A stretch of DNA of 64,000 nucleotides from JANPCX01 sp046049865 (lineage in GTDB: Bacteria; Pseudomonadota; Gammaproteobacteria; Burkholderiales; Burkholderiaceae_C): positions 1 to 64,000 of the forward strand of contig JBJOQO010000011.1 in the NCBI GenBank assembly GCA_046049865.1. Reading direction: 5' to 3'. Below the pieces are notes generated by a model. The model did not search any database. It worked only from the letters and a program-made list of their open reading frames with translations, and was not told where the DNA came from. Made by a program: the position numbers and the translations under genes. Shown here piece by piece: positions 40,223 to 48,772 of this stretch (within the stretch, counting starts at the first letter, position 1; every line of letters starts with the position of its first letter).

Positions 40223-41572
40223 CCACCAAGCTGTGGCCAGCACTGCGATTTGAATCGCCGCCAACACCCCGCTCACCTTGTAAGGTCCGGCACCCACCTG
40301 GCTCATCCATCCTGCTTCGGCCAACACCGTGGTGTTGAGGTAAGACAACGCGGCAACTGACGCCACCACCGCCACTACCCGCGACCCTGCCATTAGAGCA
40401 GGGGCCAGTGCCCACAACCAGTACCACGGGTTGACCACGGGGGCAAACAAAAGCAGCAGGATCAAGGCCAGGTGAACAGGGGGAAAACGACTTCCCCCAT
40501 CGGCCTTGGTACGCCACCAAGACCATGTCATTCCAGCCAAAACCAACACGACCACCAGCGCTGCCATGGGGCGTGCCAAGTTCGTTGGGAGCAACCATTC
40601 AAACCCACGAAAGAGCAACGGGTTGAATCGCCACTGGTTGCCAAAAGTGGCGAGCGAGGCCATGTCGCTGCCCCCTACCCAAACGAAGGGCGCATACAAC
40701 AAGGCCAAAGTGATAACGAATCCAGCCCCCAAACGCAGCGCCCAAAATACGAAGCGCCTGGCATCGGATGCAACCATCAAGGTGGATACTTGCGGGTGAC
40801 ACAACAACATCGGCAAGGCCACCAAAGCCACCACTTTGGTGGCCACGGCCAACCCAAGCAGCCCTCCCACCCACACCGGCGCTCGCCGCTGCCACGCCAT
40901 CATCGCTAGCAGCAAAAACAGCGCCACCAATCCATCGGGATGGGCACTGGCCATGACCTCCCGCAATACCAAAGGATGGATGGCGTAGACCAACAACCAT
41001 CGCGCGCGAACACCGCTGCGTGCCAAAAACAGAAGCACACCCATGTCCACCAGCAACAGCAGAGATTGCACAGCACCTACCTTGGCCGGTGCGATGGCAT
41101 AGGCCAGTGCAAAAAAGCCCTGCAAGACGGGACCGTAGAGCGTGGGAATGTCGGGGTTGTTGATGCCGCTCAGAACGTCTTGCCAGACCAATGGCAGATG
41201 CTGATCGGCAAAGAACGCAGACGGTGCAAGTCGATAAGGATCAAGCAGGGTGGCGGTACGCAGGCCGTCCCACAAGTAACGGTAGTGGTCGTCTTCCAGC
41301 AACGGCGACGCCTGCACCGCGATCAAACGCAGTACAAGCGCCAAGCCCAACACCCACCACAGCGGGGTTTCATCAAAGCGCGGCTTCAAGGCTACCCAGG
41401 CAACGACGGCCGCGCCGAGCGATGCGGCCAGAAGCACGCCGAGCAACTGCTGCTGCACATTGCCTTGCGGGTGGCTACCCCACACCAGGAACAAAGTGCT
41501 CGTCACACCGAGCAGCAGCAACGCCAAGCCGTTCCAGAACGGCTGGGTCGCGGTGGTGGGAATGAGTTGACG
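40133..41572 (-). CDS. Polytopic membrane glycosyltransferase (GT-C type)
   Basis: 479 residues with about 12 hydrophobic helices. The first periplasmic loop contains LLEDDHYRYLWDGLRTA, the acidic motif found in GT-C mannosyl/arabinosyl-transferase-like enzymes that use polyprenyl-phosphate sugars. A proline/tyrosine-rich segment NPDIPTLYGPVLQ and APVVNPWYWLWALAP also fit this fold. The donor and acceptor are unknown. ATG 41572 (MRQLIPTT) is preferred; the frame extends 14 codons upstream. Its 3' end overlaps the convergent gene by 90 bp, and a GT2 enzyme is encoded 1.4 kb away on the same strand. Confidence 0.75.
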   Translation of the reverse strand, partial: RQLIPTTATQPFWNGLALLLLGVTSTLFLVWGSHPQGNVQQQLLGVLLAASLGAAVVAWVALKPRFDETPLWWVLGLALVLRLIAVQASPLLEDDHYRYLWDGLRTATLLDPYRLAPSAFFADQHLPLVWQDVLSGINNPDIPTLYGPVLQGFFALAYAIAPAKVGAVQSLLLLVDMGVLLFLARSGVRARWLLVYAIHPLVLREVMASAHPDGLVALFLLLAMMAWQRRAPVWVGGLLGLAVATKVVALVALPMLLCHPQVSTLMVASDARRFVFWALRLGAGFVITLALLYAPFVWVGGSDMASLATFGNQWRFNPLLFRGFEWLLPTNLARPMAALVVVLVLAGMTWSWWRTKADGGSRFPPVHLALILLLLFAPVVNPWYWLWALAPALMAGSRVVAVVASVAALSYLNTTVLAEAGWMSQVGAGPYKVSGVLAAIQIAVLATAWWLDRQQRHRSVLVQHGERTWLLQADRSQNP

Positions 41573-41640
41573 CATCACGAACCGTGTCGCCCCACTACCC
41601 ACTGCAGCCGACACGGCTCATGCCGATCAATCAGTCACCC

Positions 41641-42489
41641 TTAGAAGCCAAGGGTGTAAGACACACCCACGATGGAATCGTCTTTCACCGTGTTGCGCCC
41701 TCCCGTGACTTTGGCCAGGTTCAGCGCCACGCCTTGGTTGCGCGCAAACGCAAAACCGACACCAAGTTTGACCAGTTCACGCTCTTCCTTGACCTGCTGG
41801 AAGCGGCTGGGTGAAAAACCAGGGCCACCAATGTCGAGGTCACCGCTGAATTTTTTGTTGCCATAACCGGCGGTCAAACTCCACTGCGGCGCCAAGCGAT
41901 AGCGGCCGTTGATTTCATAAAAAGTCGCATTCGGCACACTGCTGGAGCGGTCCTGAAAACCCACCTCGCCCCACAGGGACAGCGCTGGGGTGAACTGCTT
42001 GCCGAGAATCACCGCCAATTCATAACCGTTGGCGTCTTTGCCCACACTGGCCAAACGAGCCCCTTCGTAGGAGCCCTTCAAGATGGCCGCGCCGCGCAAC
42101 GTCAAAGTAGGCAAACCGGGGCGTTCAAACTCGTCCAACACTCTCCAATTGGCCCCCAAAACGGCGTCAGTCGTACCGCTGTCACGGTCAGCCTGGCCGA
42201 CTTTGACGCTGCCATAACCCAGCGCAGCGTCCAAGGAAACCGAATCACCCAAGCCATAGGAAGCGCGAACCTGGGTTGTTGAACGTTTGTACTTGGAGGC
42301 AGCGCCGCCCGTGATGGCAGACAGTGGCAATTCCGTGGAGCCGATGTAGGCGGAATCGCCACTTTGTTCTGTCTGGCTGATACCCAGCGTGAACTGACCT
42401 GGAATTGGCAGCCAAGGAGAATCGCCTTCTGCCAAGACAGTCAGTGGTAAAGCCAGAACAGCGGCGGCGAGTAAATATCGTGTGTGCAT
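41641..42489 (-). CDS. Outer-membrane beta-barrel protein of unknown function
   Basis: 282 residues: signal peptide (MHTRYLLAAAVLALPLTVLA), then alternating amphipathic strands and a C-terminal VGVSYTLGF with the terminal phenylalanine typical of BAM substrates. About 10-12 strands are likely. It resembles small porin-like or transport-type barrels, but I cannot name a family. The ATG at 42489 starts the signal peptide directly. It lies 68 bp downstream of the GT-C gene's chosen start, on the same strand, and 165 bp after the CxxC protein gene. Confidence 0.78.
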   Translation of the reverse strand: MHTRYLLAAAVLALPLTVLAEGDSPWLPIPGQFTLGISQTEQSGDSAYIGSTELPLSAITGGAASKYKRSTTQVRASYGLGDSVSLDAALGYGSVKVGQADRDSGTTDAVLGANWRVLDEFERPGLPTLTLRGAAILKGSYEGARLASVGKDANGYELAVILGKQFTPALSLWGEVGFQDRSSSVPNATFYEINGRYRLAPQWSLTAGYGNKKFSGDLDIGGPGFSPSRFQQVKEERELVKLGVGFAFARNQGVALNLAKVTGGRNTVKDDSIVGVSYTLGF

Positions 42490-42583
42490 GGTGTTTCGTC
42501 TTTCTTGTGTGAATTCAAGAGCAAGAACGCGTTGGACTCAGAGTCCAAGCGGTTTTTTGGGCGTGAACGAGCAGCACCTCCAA

Positions 42584-42607
42584 TAAAACCCAACGACGAT
42601 TGGGTTT
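42584..42607 (-). terminator. Rho-independent terminator for the 42954-42655 gene
   Basis: A 9-bp stem AAAACCCAA / TTGGGTTTT with a 6-nt loop ends in a short T run on the minus strand, 48 bp after the stop of the small cytochrome-like gene. On the plus strand it is also followed by GTTTTG. Confidence 0.68.
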
Positions 42608-42654
42608 TGTTTTGGGGTGATGAAGTGGGCTTGGTCGAAATGCCCAGAGCGCTG

Positions 42655-42954
42655 TCAGAGCTTGAAGCGCCGCTTCAGATACACCTCCAGCGCGGCGCTT
42701 TCTTCAGCGCTCAAGGACACACCTTTTTTGTTGGCCAACAATTCACGCGCGCTGCCGGCATCCAAACTCTTGCCGGCCATGGGGCAAGTGCCACAACCAA
42801 ACTTGCTGGCATACACACCTTTGCCAGTGTTGTAGGCGGCGGCGTCACCTGTTTCGGCGGCACCACCACCATCGGTACCCGAGGCCAAGGCCAAACCGGT
42901 GGTCAAGGCCAATGTGATGGCTGCTACCACTCGGAACGTTGAACGCTTATTCAT
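42655..42954 (-). CDS. Small periplasmic cytochrome-c-like protein with CxxC but no haem histidine
   Basis: 99 residues. A signal peptide of about 24 residues is followed by a cytochrome c-like layout: YNTGKGVYASKFGCGTC, then PMAGKSLDAGSARELLA, and a C-terminal helix ALEVYLKRRFKL. The haem-attachment motif CxxCH is changed to CGTCP, so covalent haem c with a histidine ligand cannot form in the normal way. The two cysteines may instead form a disulfide or bind metal. The start is MNKRST with GGAGATCAC upstream; a 15-codon extension exists. A terminator follows. The family is not recognised with certainty. Confidence 0.75.
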   Translation of the reverse strand: MNKRSTFRVVAAITLALTTGLALASGTDGGGAAETGDAAAYNTGKGVYASKFGCGTCPMAGKSLDAGSARELLANKKGVSLSAEESAALEVYLKRRFKL

Positions 42955-43005
42955 GTGATCTCCTTCTGGGTTGTAAAAAAAAACAGCGCCTGCCCACAAA
43001 CGGAG

Positions 43006-43836
43006 TCAAGGCACATGGTGGGGAACGGATGGCCGCGACACGAGGAGTGGCGTCCGCGAAAAAAGGCTGGGTGGCCGCTGGCGCTCGCGCCACCAAAGCC
43101 GGGCGATCATTCCGAGAATTCCAAGGCCTGCCCCCCACACGCCGCGCAGCGTGCCGCTGATCTTGGAGACACCTGCGACTCGGGCATGCCAATGCACTGG
43201 TGATTCAGCGACACGCATGCCAAGCAAGTGGGCCCGCACCTGCATCTCCACCGTCCAGCCAAAGGCACGGTCTTGCATGTCCAGGGCGTCAAAAGCATCG
43301 CGGCGAATGGCGCGATAGGGTCCGAGGTCAGTGACCGGCATGCGCCAAACCAGCCGCATGAGCGCGCAGGCCAAAGAGTTTCCGAAGCGCTGCGGAGGTG
43401 TCATGGCGCCTGGAGCCAAGCTGCGACGAACGCCGATGGCCAGGTCAGCGCCTTGGTGAATGGCTTCAATCAGCTGTGGCGCTTGTGAAGCATCCACCGC
43501 GCCATCACCATCCACAAAAATCAAAATTTGACCGTAGCTGGCTTGCACCGCAGCCCAGCAAGCTTGGCCGTAACCGGGCTCGGCCACCGCGACCACTTTC
43601 GCCCCAGCAGCTTGTGCCACCTGTGCCGTGCCATCGGTAGAACCGTTGTCGGCGACCACCACCTGGGCAATGACGGCTTGGCCCTGCGCATCTCGCAGTG
43701 CCAACAACCCTCGCACCACCGCTGCGATGCACAAGGCTTCATTACGTGCAGGAACGATGGCACTGACCAACAGGCCTTGATGGTCAGCAACTACGTCTAC
43801 TGATCCGCTTTGTGTACCACTGCTCGAATGACTCAT
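43006..43836 (-). CDS. Family 2 glycosyltransferase (dolichol-phosphate-mannose-synthase-like)
   Basis: 276 residues. The GT-A fold is clear: SAIVPARNEALCIAAVV, VVVADNGSTDGTAQVA, and the metal-binding motif FVDGDGAVD with GADLAIGVRRSL. A conserved FGWTVEMQVRAHLLGMRVAE is typical of this subgroup, which lacks large membrane domains. It likely transfers a sugar to a polyprenyl phosphate or lipid and could supply the donor for the GT-C enzyme nearby on the same strand; that link is inference. Confidence 0.88.
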   Translation of the reverse strand: MSHSSSGTQSGSVDVVADHQGLLVSAIVPARNEALCIAAVVRGLLALRDAQGQAVIAQVVVADNGSTDGTAQVAQAAGAKVVAVAEPGYGQACWAAVQASYGQILIFVDGDGAVDASQAPQLIEAIHQGADLAIGVRRSLAPGAMTPPQRFGNSLACALMRLVWRMPVTDLGPYRAIRRDAFDALDMQDRAFGWTVEMQVRAHLLGMRVAESPVHWHARVAGVSKISGTLRGVWGAGLGILGMIARLWWRERQRPPSLFSRTPLLVSRPSVPHHVP

Positions 43837-43923
43837 GCGCCGGGAGTCGTTCGCCAGCGCGAGGTCTTACGGAGAACACCAAACTCTTACAACCCTCACA
43901 GAAATCGGCTGGCGCTTCCGCAA

Positions 43924-45348
<1,425 letters not shown>

Positions 45349-45396
45349 GCCCAATTGTCAGGCCTTGATCTGGAAGCGCCCGAATATCATGCCGCG

Positions 45397-45903
45397 ATGA
45401 CAACACTGAAGTACCTGCAAGGTTATTCCGAGGCGCTACGCCAACAAGTGCAAACGCTGATCGACGCAGGCCGTTTGGGTGAACGTTTGACCCAGCAGTA
45501 CGCAGAACAAACCCACACCATCCGTACCGACAAAGCCTTGTTTGACTACACGCAAGACTTAAAAACCCAGTACCTGCGCAGCAGCGAGCCACTGGCCAAG
45601 GCTGTTTACGACAACAAACTCAAAGTGTTGCAACACGCCTTGGGCACCCACACCCAGGTGTCACGTGTGCAGGGCGGCAACCTCAAAGCCAAACGTGAGA
45701 TTCGCGTGGCCAGTTTGTTCAAAGACGCGCCCTTGCCGTTTTTGAGAATGATCGTGGTCCACGAGTTGGCCCACATCAGACACCGCGAACACGACAAAGC
45801 GTTTTACAGCCTGTGCCAGCACATGGAGGCCGACTACCACCAATTGGAGTTTGATCTGCGCTTGTGGTTGACGTGGCGAGAATTCAACAGCAGAGAAAGC
45901 TGA
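45397..45903 (+). CDS. YgjP-like metallopeptidase-domain protein
   Basis: 168 residues with a zincin-type motif HELAHIRHREHDKAFY: H122-ExxH126 and a third candidate ligand H132. This matches the YgjP/DUF45 metallopeptidase-like domain, here in a short form that starts directly with a helical N-terminal part. The reading frame continues far upstream through the antisense of dbpA, but the gene-like start is ATG 45397. Its activity is unproven; YgjP proteins have been linked to nucleotide or peptide hydrolysis. A terminator-like hairpin follows the stop, though its T-run is on the other strand. Confidence 0.85.
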   Translation: MTTLKYLQGYSEALRQQVQTLIDAGRLGERLTQQYAEQTHTIRTDKALFDYTQDLKTQYLRSSEPLAKAVYDNKLKVLQHALGTHTQVSRVQGGNLKAKREIRVASLFKDAPLPFLRMIVVHELAHIRHREHDKAFYSLCQHMEADYHQLEFDLRLWLTWREFNSRES

Positions 45904-45910
45904 AAAACAA

Positions 45911-45945
45911 AAGCCCTTGAATTTCGCGAGGAAAATCAAGGGCTT
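45911..45945 (-). terminator. Rho-independent terminator (minus strand)
   Basis: AAGCCCTTGA (45911-45920) and TCAAGGGCTT (45936-45945) form a 10-bp stem followed on the minus strand by TTTTGTTTTT. It fits the end of a minus-strand gene, probably the lost outer-membrane gene whose last codons are at 45991-46056; it may now serve the genes at 46170-47526. Confidence 0.78.
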
Positions 45946-45990
45946 GCAGGACGTCAACTGACGTCGCGTTACGGGCTTACATGTTGTCGA

Positions 45991-46056
45991 TCAAAACATG
46001 TAAGTCAGCCCGGAAACCACGCCAATCAACGATACGGCCTGTTCAACCGACTTTCT
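45991..46056 (-). pseudogene. 3' remnant of an outer-membrane beta-barrel gene
   Basis: The minus strand encodes EQAVSLIGVVSGLTYMF followed by a stop, which is the style of a last barrel strand with a terminal aromatic residue. The frame is closed by a stop a few codons upstream (46057-46059), so only about 20 codons survive. With the terminator just downstream it marks where an older gene was cut by the arrival or rearrangement of the 46.1-48.4 kb island. The call rests on a short match and could be chance. Confidence 0.42.
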
Positions 46057-46169
46057 CTACTCCATTTCCGACTCCAAAATTCTTGGGCAGGAAACAAGAT
46101 CGAAAATCCGTAACGTCCCCATCAGAGAAAACGCGCAAACCCAAACACGAAGTTATCACGATCCGGTCT

Positions 46170-46742
46170 TCAGTCAAGTCCCAATCCCTGCCTCGGTACC
46201 TTGATCAGGTTGACGTCACTTCTTGCACGTCGACAGCAATTGATCCTAAACGAACACCCGCCGCAAAGGCGCTCATTGCTGCTGGGACGAGGCGGGTCAA
46301 TCTCACTTAGCAGTCTTTCTCGCCGCGTTGCCAAGGCTATGACCCTTTCGGCTGGCATCAGCCGGACTTCATGAAACCGTCCGTTCGGATATCGAACAGA
46401 TTTCACGAGCACATATGCGGTGCCCGAAACATGCTCGCCTTGTCGGCCCTCGATCGCCAAGCGCTGCGCTGACAGTTCAATGACATCCGACAGGTAAACC
46501 TTGTCCGCCGCTCGTGTCTTGAGTTCCACCAGAACCAGCACGCCCGCTGGATTCCGGTAGGCCCGATCCACTCGCGCAGAGATCACCCAGCCACCGCTGA
46601 ACTTGGCACTCCTGAACAATCGCTCCGCGTAGGCCAGTTGGGCATCCTTGAGCTCCGCCGCAAGTGCTGCCGCTTTGGCGTGTGAGTCGCTGCAGCGCTG
46701 CCGCCAAACCATCAGCGCAACGATCAACGACAAGAAACACAC
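46170..46742 (-). CDS. Cas4-like PD-(D/E)XK nuclease, C-terminal half (split gene)
   Basis: 190 residues from GTG 46742. It has one hydrophobic segment (residues 2-13), then the catalytic core of a Cas4/RecB-type nuclease: D59 in SARVDRAYR, E73 and K75 in VLVELKTRA, and Q93 in the helix SAQRLAIEG. It ends with the iron-sulfur cysteines C160-x2-C163-x5-C169. The missing parts of the family (first cysteine and RGxxxH) are in the neighbouring ORF. The best Shine-Dalgarno (AGGAGGGG) serves ATG 46774, which reads 16 codons and stops in another frame. A 2-nt slip in a TGTGTG run would join it to this frame as one hydrophobic leader, so either a frameshift or the GTG start is used. Confidence 0.72.
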   Translation of the reverse strand: MCFLSLIVALMVWRQRCSDSHAKAAALAAELKDAQLAYAERLFRSAKFSGGWVISARVDRAYRNPAGVLVLVELKTRAADKVYLSDVIELSAQRLAIEGRQGEHVSGTAYVLVKSVRYPNGRFHEVRLMPAERVIALATRRERLLSEIDPPRPSSNERLCGGCSFRINCCRRARSDVNLIKVPRQGLGLD

Positions 46743-46775
46743 AACACCAAAACCAGTTGCATGGTGAGTGGCATG

Positions 46776-47144
46776 TCAACACCCCTCCTTTTCTTGCTCA
46801 CGCGTCTTGTGCTCCGCCGCGCACCCGGCTCGACCTTTCCATATTCGCACCATCCAAGTGACCACTGCCATGGCAATCCGCCAGATGAAGCTGAATGAGC
46901 TTGGTCGTTGCAATATCCAAAGCGCCTCTCGGTGATAGAAGTCGTGCATGCGTTGGCCCCGCAACATGACCTGGCGTTCCTGGTTGGTGCGCCTGGGCCC
47001 ATAGCGATGCTCAAACACGACCCGCTGTTCACACACCCCCATTTGCGCCAATTCCGAGGCCCGAATGACTTTGGCTTTGCCGCTTTGCCGTTCAGGTCCA
47101 ATTGGGGCTGCTTTCCTTTGATGACTCTGGTTCATATCAGTCAT
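46776..47144 (-). CDS. Cas4-like nuclease, N-terminal half (split gene) with membrane segment
   Basis: 122 residues. Residues 26-75 match the start of Cas4/RecB-like nucleases: IRASELAQMGVCEQRVVFE with C38 in the place of the first iron-sulfur cysteine, then LRGQRMHDFYHREA with R62-G63 and H67 (RGxxxH). Where the family would run on to the catalytic Asp and ExK, this ORF instead has a hydrophobic helix (about 84-102) and a basic tail. The stop TGA is one base from the ATG at 46774 that precedes the other half, so the two are coupled. The start ATG overlaps the stop of the 44-aa ORF. It may pair with the 46170-46742 product to form one active nuclease at the membrane. Confidence 0.68.
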   Translation of the reverse strand: MTDMNQSHQRKAAPIGPERQSGKAKVIRASELAQMGVCEQRVVFEHRYGPRRTNQERQVMLRGQRMHDFYHREALWILQRPSSFSFIWRIAMAVVTWMVRIWKGRAGCAAEHKTREQEKEGC

Positions 47145-47271
47145 CCTTGATGTCCAGCGGATGGCTGAACACTTGGCTCATTTGTGCGGCCTCCCCCGGA
47201 CTGACCACCAACTCGGGTGGCCGTGGCTCCAAACCGTGTGGTGATCGTTCCATTTCGCTGTGGGGGTGCAT
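47137..47271 (-). CDS. 44-residue ORF between parR-like and nuclease genes
   Basis: Not recognised. The ORF starts at ATG 47271 with AGGTGAC just upstream and ends inside the start of the next gene (GATGACTGA), a typical coupled overlap. The product is acidic and proline-rich at the start (HPHSEMERSPHGLEPRPPEL), with no membrane segment. Its position in a run of touching same-strand ORFs is the main support. Confidence 0.5.
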   Translation of the reverse strand: MHPHSEMERSPHGLEPRPPELVVSPGEAAQMSQVFSHPLDIKDD

Positions 47272-47295
47272 GTCACCTACGGTTCGTCTTCGCCC

Positions 47296-47526
47296 TTACG
47301 TACACACCGAGACCTGAGCTACTCCCCCCTCATGCGCCAGGAATCGCAATCGGTTCACCCGTTTGGTTCCCTTCTTGAATCGAATCAAGTCGTCGTACAA
47401 AAGAGGAATGTCGTCTCGGTCCATTTCAAATAACAACCGGATCGGCTCATTGGCTGAACTGGCTGCTGGTGGGCGTGACTGATTCTTTGGATGTGCTGGT
47501 TGAGCTTCATGGTTGGCCTGTCTCAT
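47296..47526 (-). CDS. ParR/StbB-like plasmid partition adaptor
   Basis: 76 residues. After a polar N-terminus the segment EPIRLLFEMDRDDIPLLYDD followed by LIRFKKGTKRVNRLRFLAHEG fits the small ribbon-helix-helix adaptor (ParR/StbB) of type II actin-based partition systems, where it binds a centromere-like repeat and the ParM filament. The start overlaps the stop of the ParM-like remnant (ATGA), the usual parM-parR order. No iteron-type parC repeats are seen nearby, and ParM is truncated, so the module should not be functional as it stands. Confidence 0.6.
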   Translation of the reverse strand: MRQANHEAQPAHPKNQSRPPAASSANEPIRLLFEMDRDDIPLLYDDLIRFKKGTKRVNRLRFLAHEGGVAQVSVCT

Positions 47527-47819
47527 GCGCCACCTCCTTCACCATGGATGGCGGCAGATGAACGTGCTGGTTGGCTGGATCGCTCCGTGTGATTCCCTTG
47601 ATGGGCTCCCAGCAGACTCTGTGCATGACCGGTTCCGGCGATCTGGTAGCCCCGCACATTGGCAAATACCGGGTCTTTAACGGTAAGAATCTGGTGGTTA
47701 GAGAAAGTGGCTTTGACCGCCTTCCTGAACAAGAAGGCGCCACCACCAACCGAAATCACATGCTGAACGTTGTAGGCCGCGCCGATGCGATTCATCATCG
47801 CGGCCACGGCGTCTTCAGT
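47523..47819 (-). pseudogene. ParM/StbA-like actin ATPase, 3' remnant
   Basis: Only the last about 98 codons remain. Visible are AAMMNRIGAAYNVQHVISVGGGAFLFRKAVKAT in two adjoining parts (the phosphate-2-type VGGGA loop), then HQILTVKDPVFANVRGYQIAG, the C-terminal landmark of ParM/StbA and PRTRC-type actin-like proteins. The 5' two thirds or more are missing: at 47820 the sequence switches abruptly to a copy of the Rhs gene. The disruption makes this a plasmid-derived relic. Confidence 0.7.
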
Positions 47820-48193
47820 CCTTGCAGGGTGTCCCCGGCTTGCACGGTGTAGCTGCTGCTACCTGCGGCGTTGCGGTTGCTGATGGCCTCAAACGTGGCG
47901 CCGAATTGACCTTGGTCGACATAGTTGGGTTTGCCCTCGGCGTTGATTTGTTTGTTGGGGTCGGTGCCTTTGCCATAAGCGGTGATGACTTGCCCGTTGA
48001 CCACCAACTGCTTGAGTGCGTTGCCTTGCTGCTCTTTCTTGAGCAACATGCCGTTGACATCGTTGATGAACACACGCTCCATGTTCGGGCCCGGCGCGCC
48101 CGCGTTGGGGTTGTCTTCCGGCCAGTCGGTCTCGCTGACTTTGGTGAGGTGGCCGCTTTGGTGATGTCGGTCGTAGGTTTGCGCCACGTCGCT
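47820..48193 (-). pseudogene. Displaced fragment of the Rhs gene (core end plus start of LysM)
   Basis: 374 bp nearly identical to 52094-52458 of the giant Rhs gene and in the same orientation, including VSETDWPEDNPNAGAPGPN and VQAGDTLQGL, where the LysM domain is cut. About a dozen substitutions and a 9-bp difference near 48155-48170 separate the copies. The right end joins the ParM-like remnant within the LysM codons. Such displaced Rhs fragments are familiar relics of tip exchange, but here the piece is joined to a partition gene rather than to a toxin tip. Confidence 0.9.
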
Positions 48194-48421
48194 CGTTCAG
48201 TGCGCAAAGCACGCTGAACTCAGGTCACGGGCCTTGGCCCGCTGTTGAATGGCGGTGGGGCGATTGATATGAGATGGGTCGCTCAGGAGCAGGTCTGCAA
48301 GTGAGAGCCACCGCCACCAAGGCTTTTCGCCTTGGGGACAAACGAATTTGAATTGTTAAAGAGCAGCGCCTGCAATCAGGCGTCGATGAAACGTTGAATT
48401 GACAATCTTCCGAAACTCAAC
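48194..48421. other. Non-coding gap with three small hairpins
   Basis: No gene is supported. Hairpins occur at about 48194-48218 (GTTCAG...CTGAAC), 48317-48335 (CCAAGGC / GCCTTGG) and about 48371-48386 (GCCTG...CAGGC). No T-run follows any of them. It separates the Rhs-associated small genes from the displaced fragment. Confidence 0.45.
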
Positions 48422-48754
48422 TCACCCGCGCTGTGAAATCACGTAGTGCTGCGGATCAGTCCACGAGATCACGCGGTAGGGCGTGTTGATCACCCCTTGC
48501 TCTCGGTACAAGGCCATCAACTCGGCGGGGCTCCAGTCTCGGCCTTCTGAGAAAACAGCATTCATGTTGACCAAGGCTTGGGCAATGCTTTTTCGGTGGG
48601 CATCGTCCGCGACAGGGCAAACCAGTTGATCGCCTTGGGCGATGAAACCTAAATTCATCAGGGCCGCCTGGTGAGTTGCGTCGTTGGAGGTGACGCGGAT
48701 TTTTGAGCCCGCCAGGTCTAGGACGGTGGGGGCGGTTGGTGGAAAAATCATCAT
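48422..48754 (-). CDS. Small protein of unknown function downstream of the Rhs gene
   Basis: Not recognised. 110 residues without signal or membrane segments. The sequence shows a strand-helix layout (VLDLAGSKIRVTSNDATHQA, then ALVNMNAVFSEGRDWSPAEL). It follows the putative immunity gene by 18 bp on the same strand and is therefore probably co-transcribed with the Rhs tip. It could be a second immunity protein or an Rhs-accessory factor; a cytoplasmic location fits either. Confidence 0.62.
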   Translation of the reverse strand: MMIFPPTAPTVLDLAGSKIRVTSNDATHQAALMNLGFIAQGDQLVCPVADDAHRKSIAQALVNMNAVFSEGRDWSPAELMALYREQGVINTPYRVISWTDPQHYVISQRG

Positions 48755-48772
48755 TGCATCCTGGCAAAACTG

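Noticed and set aside
46170..47144. Cas4-like signature as evidence of a CRISPR-Cas system
   Set aside because: No cas1, cas2 or other cas gene and no direct-repeat/spacer array is found in the window; solo Cas4-like nucleases are common on mobile elements.
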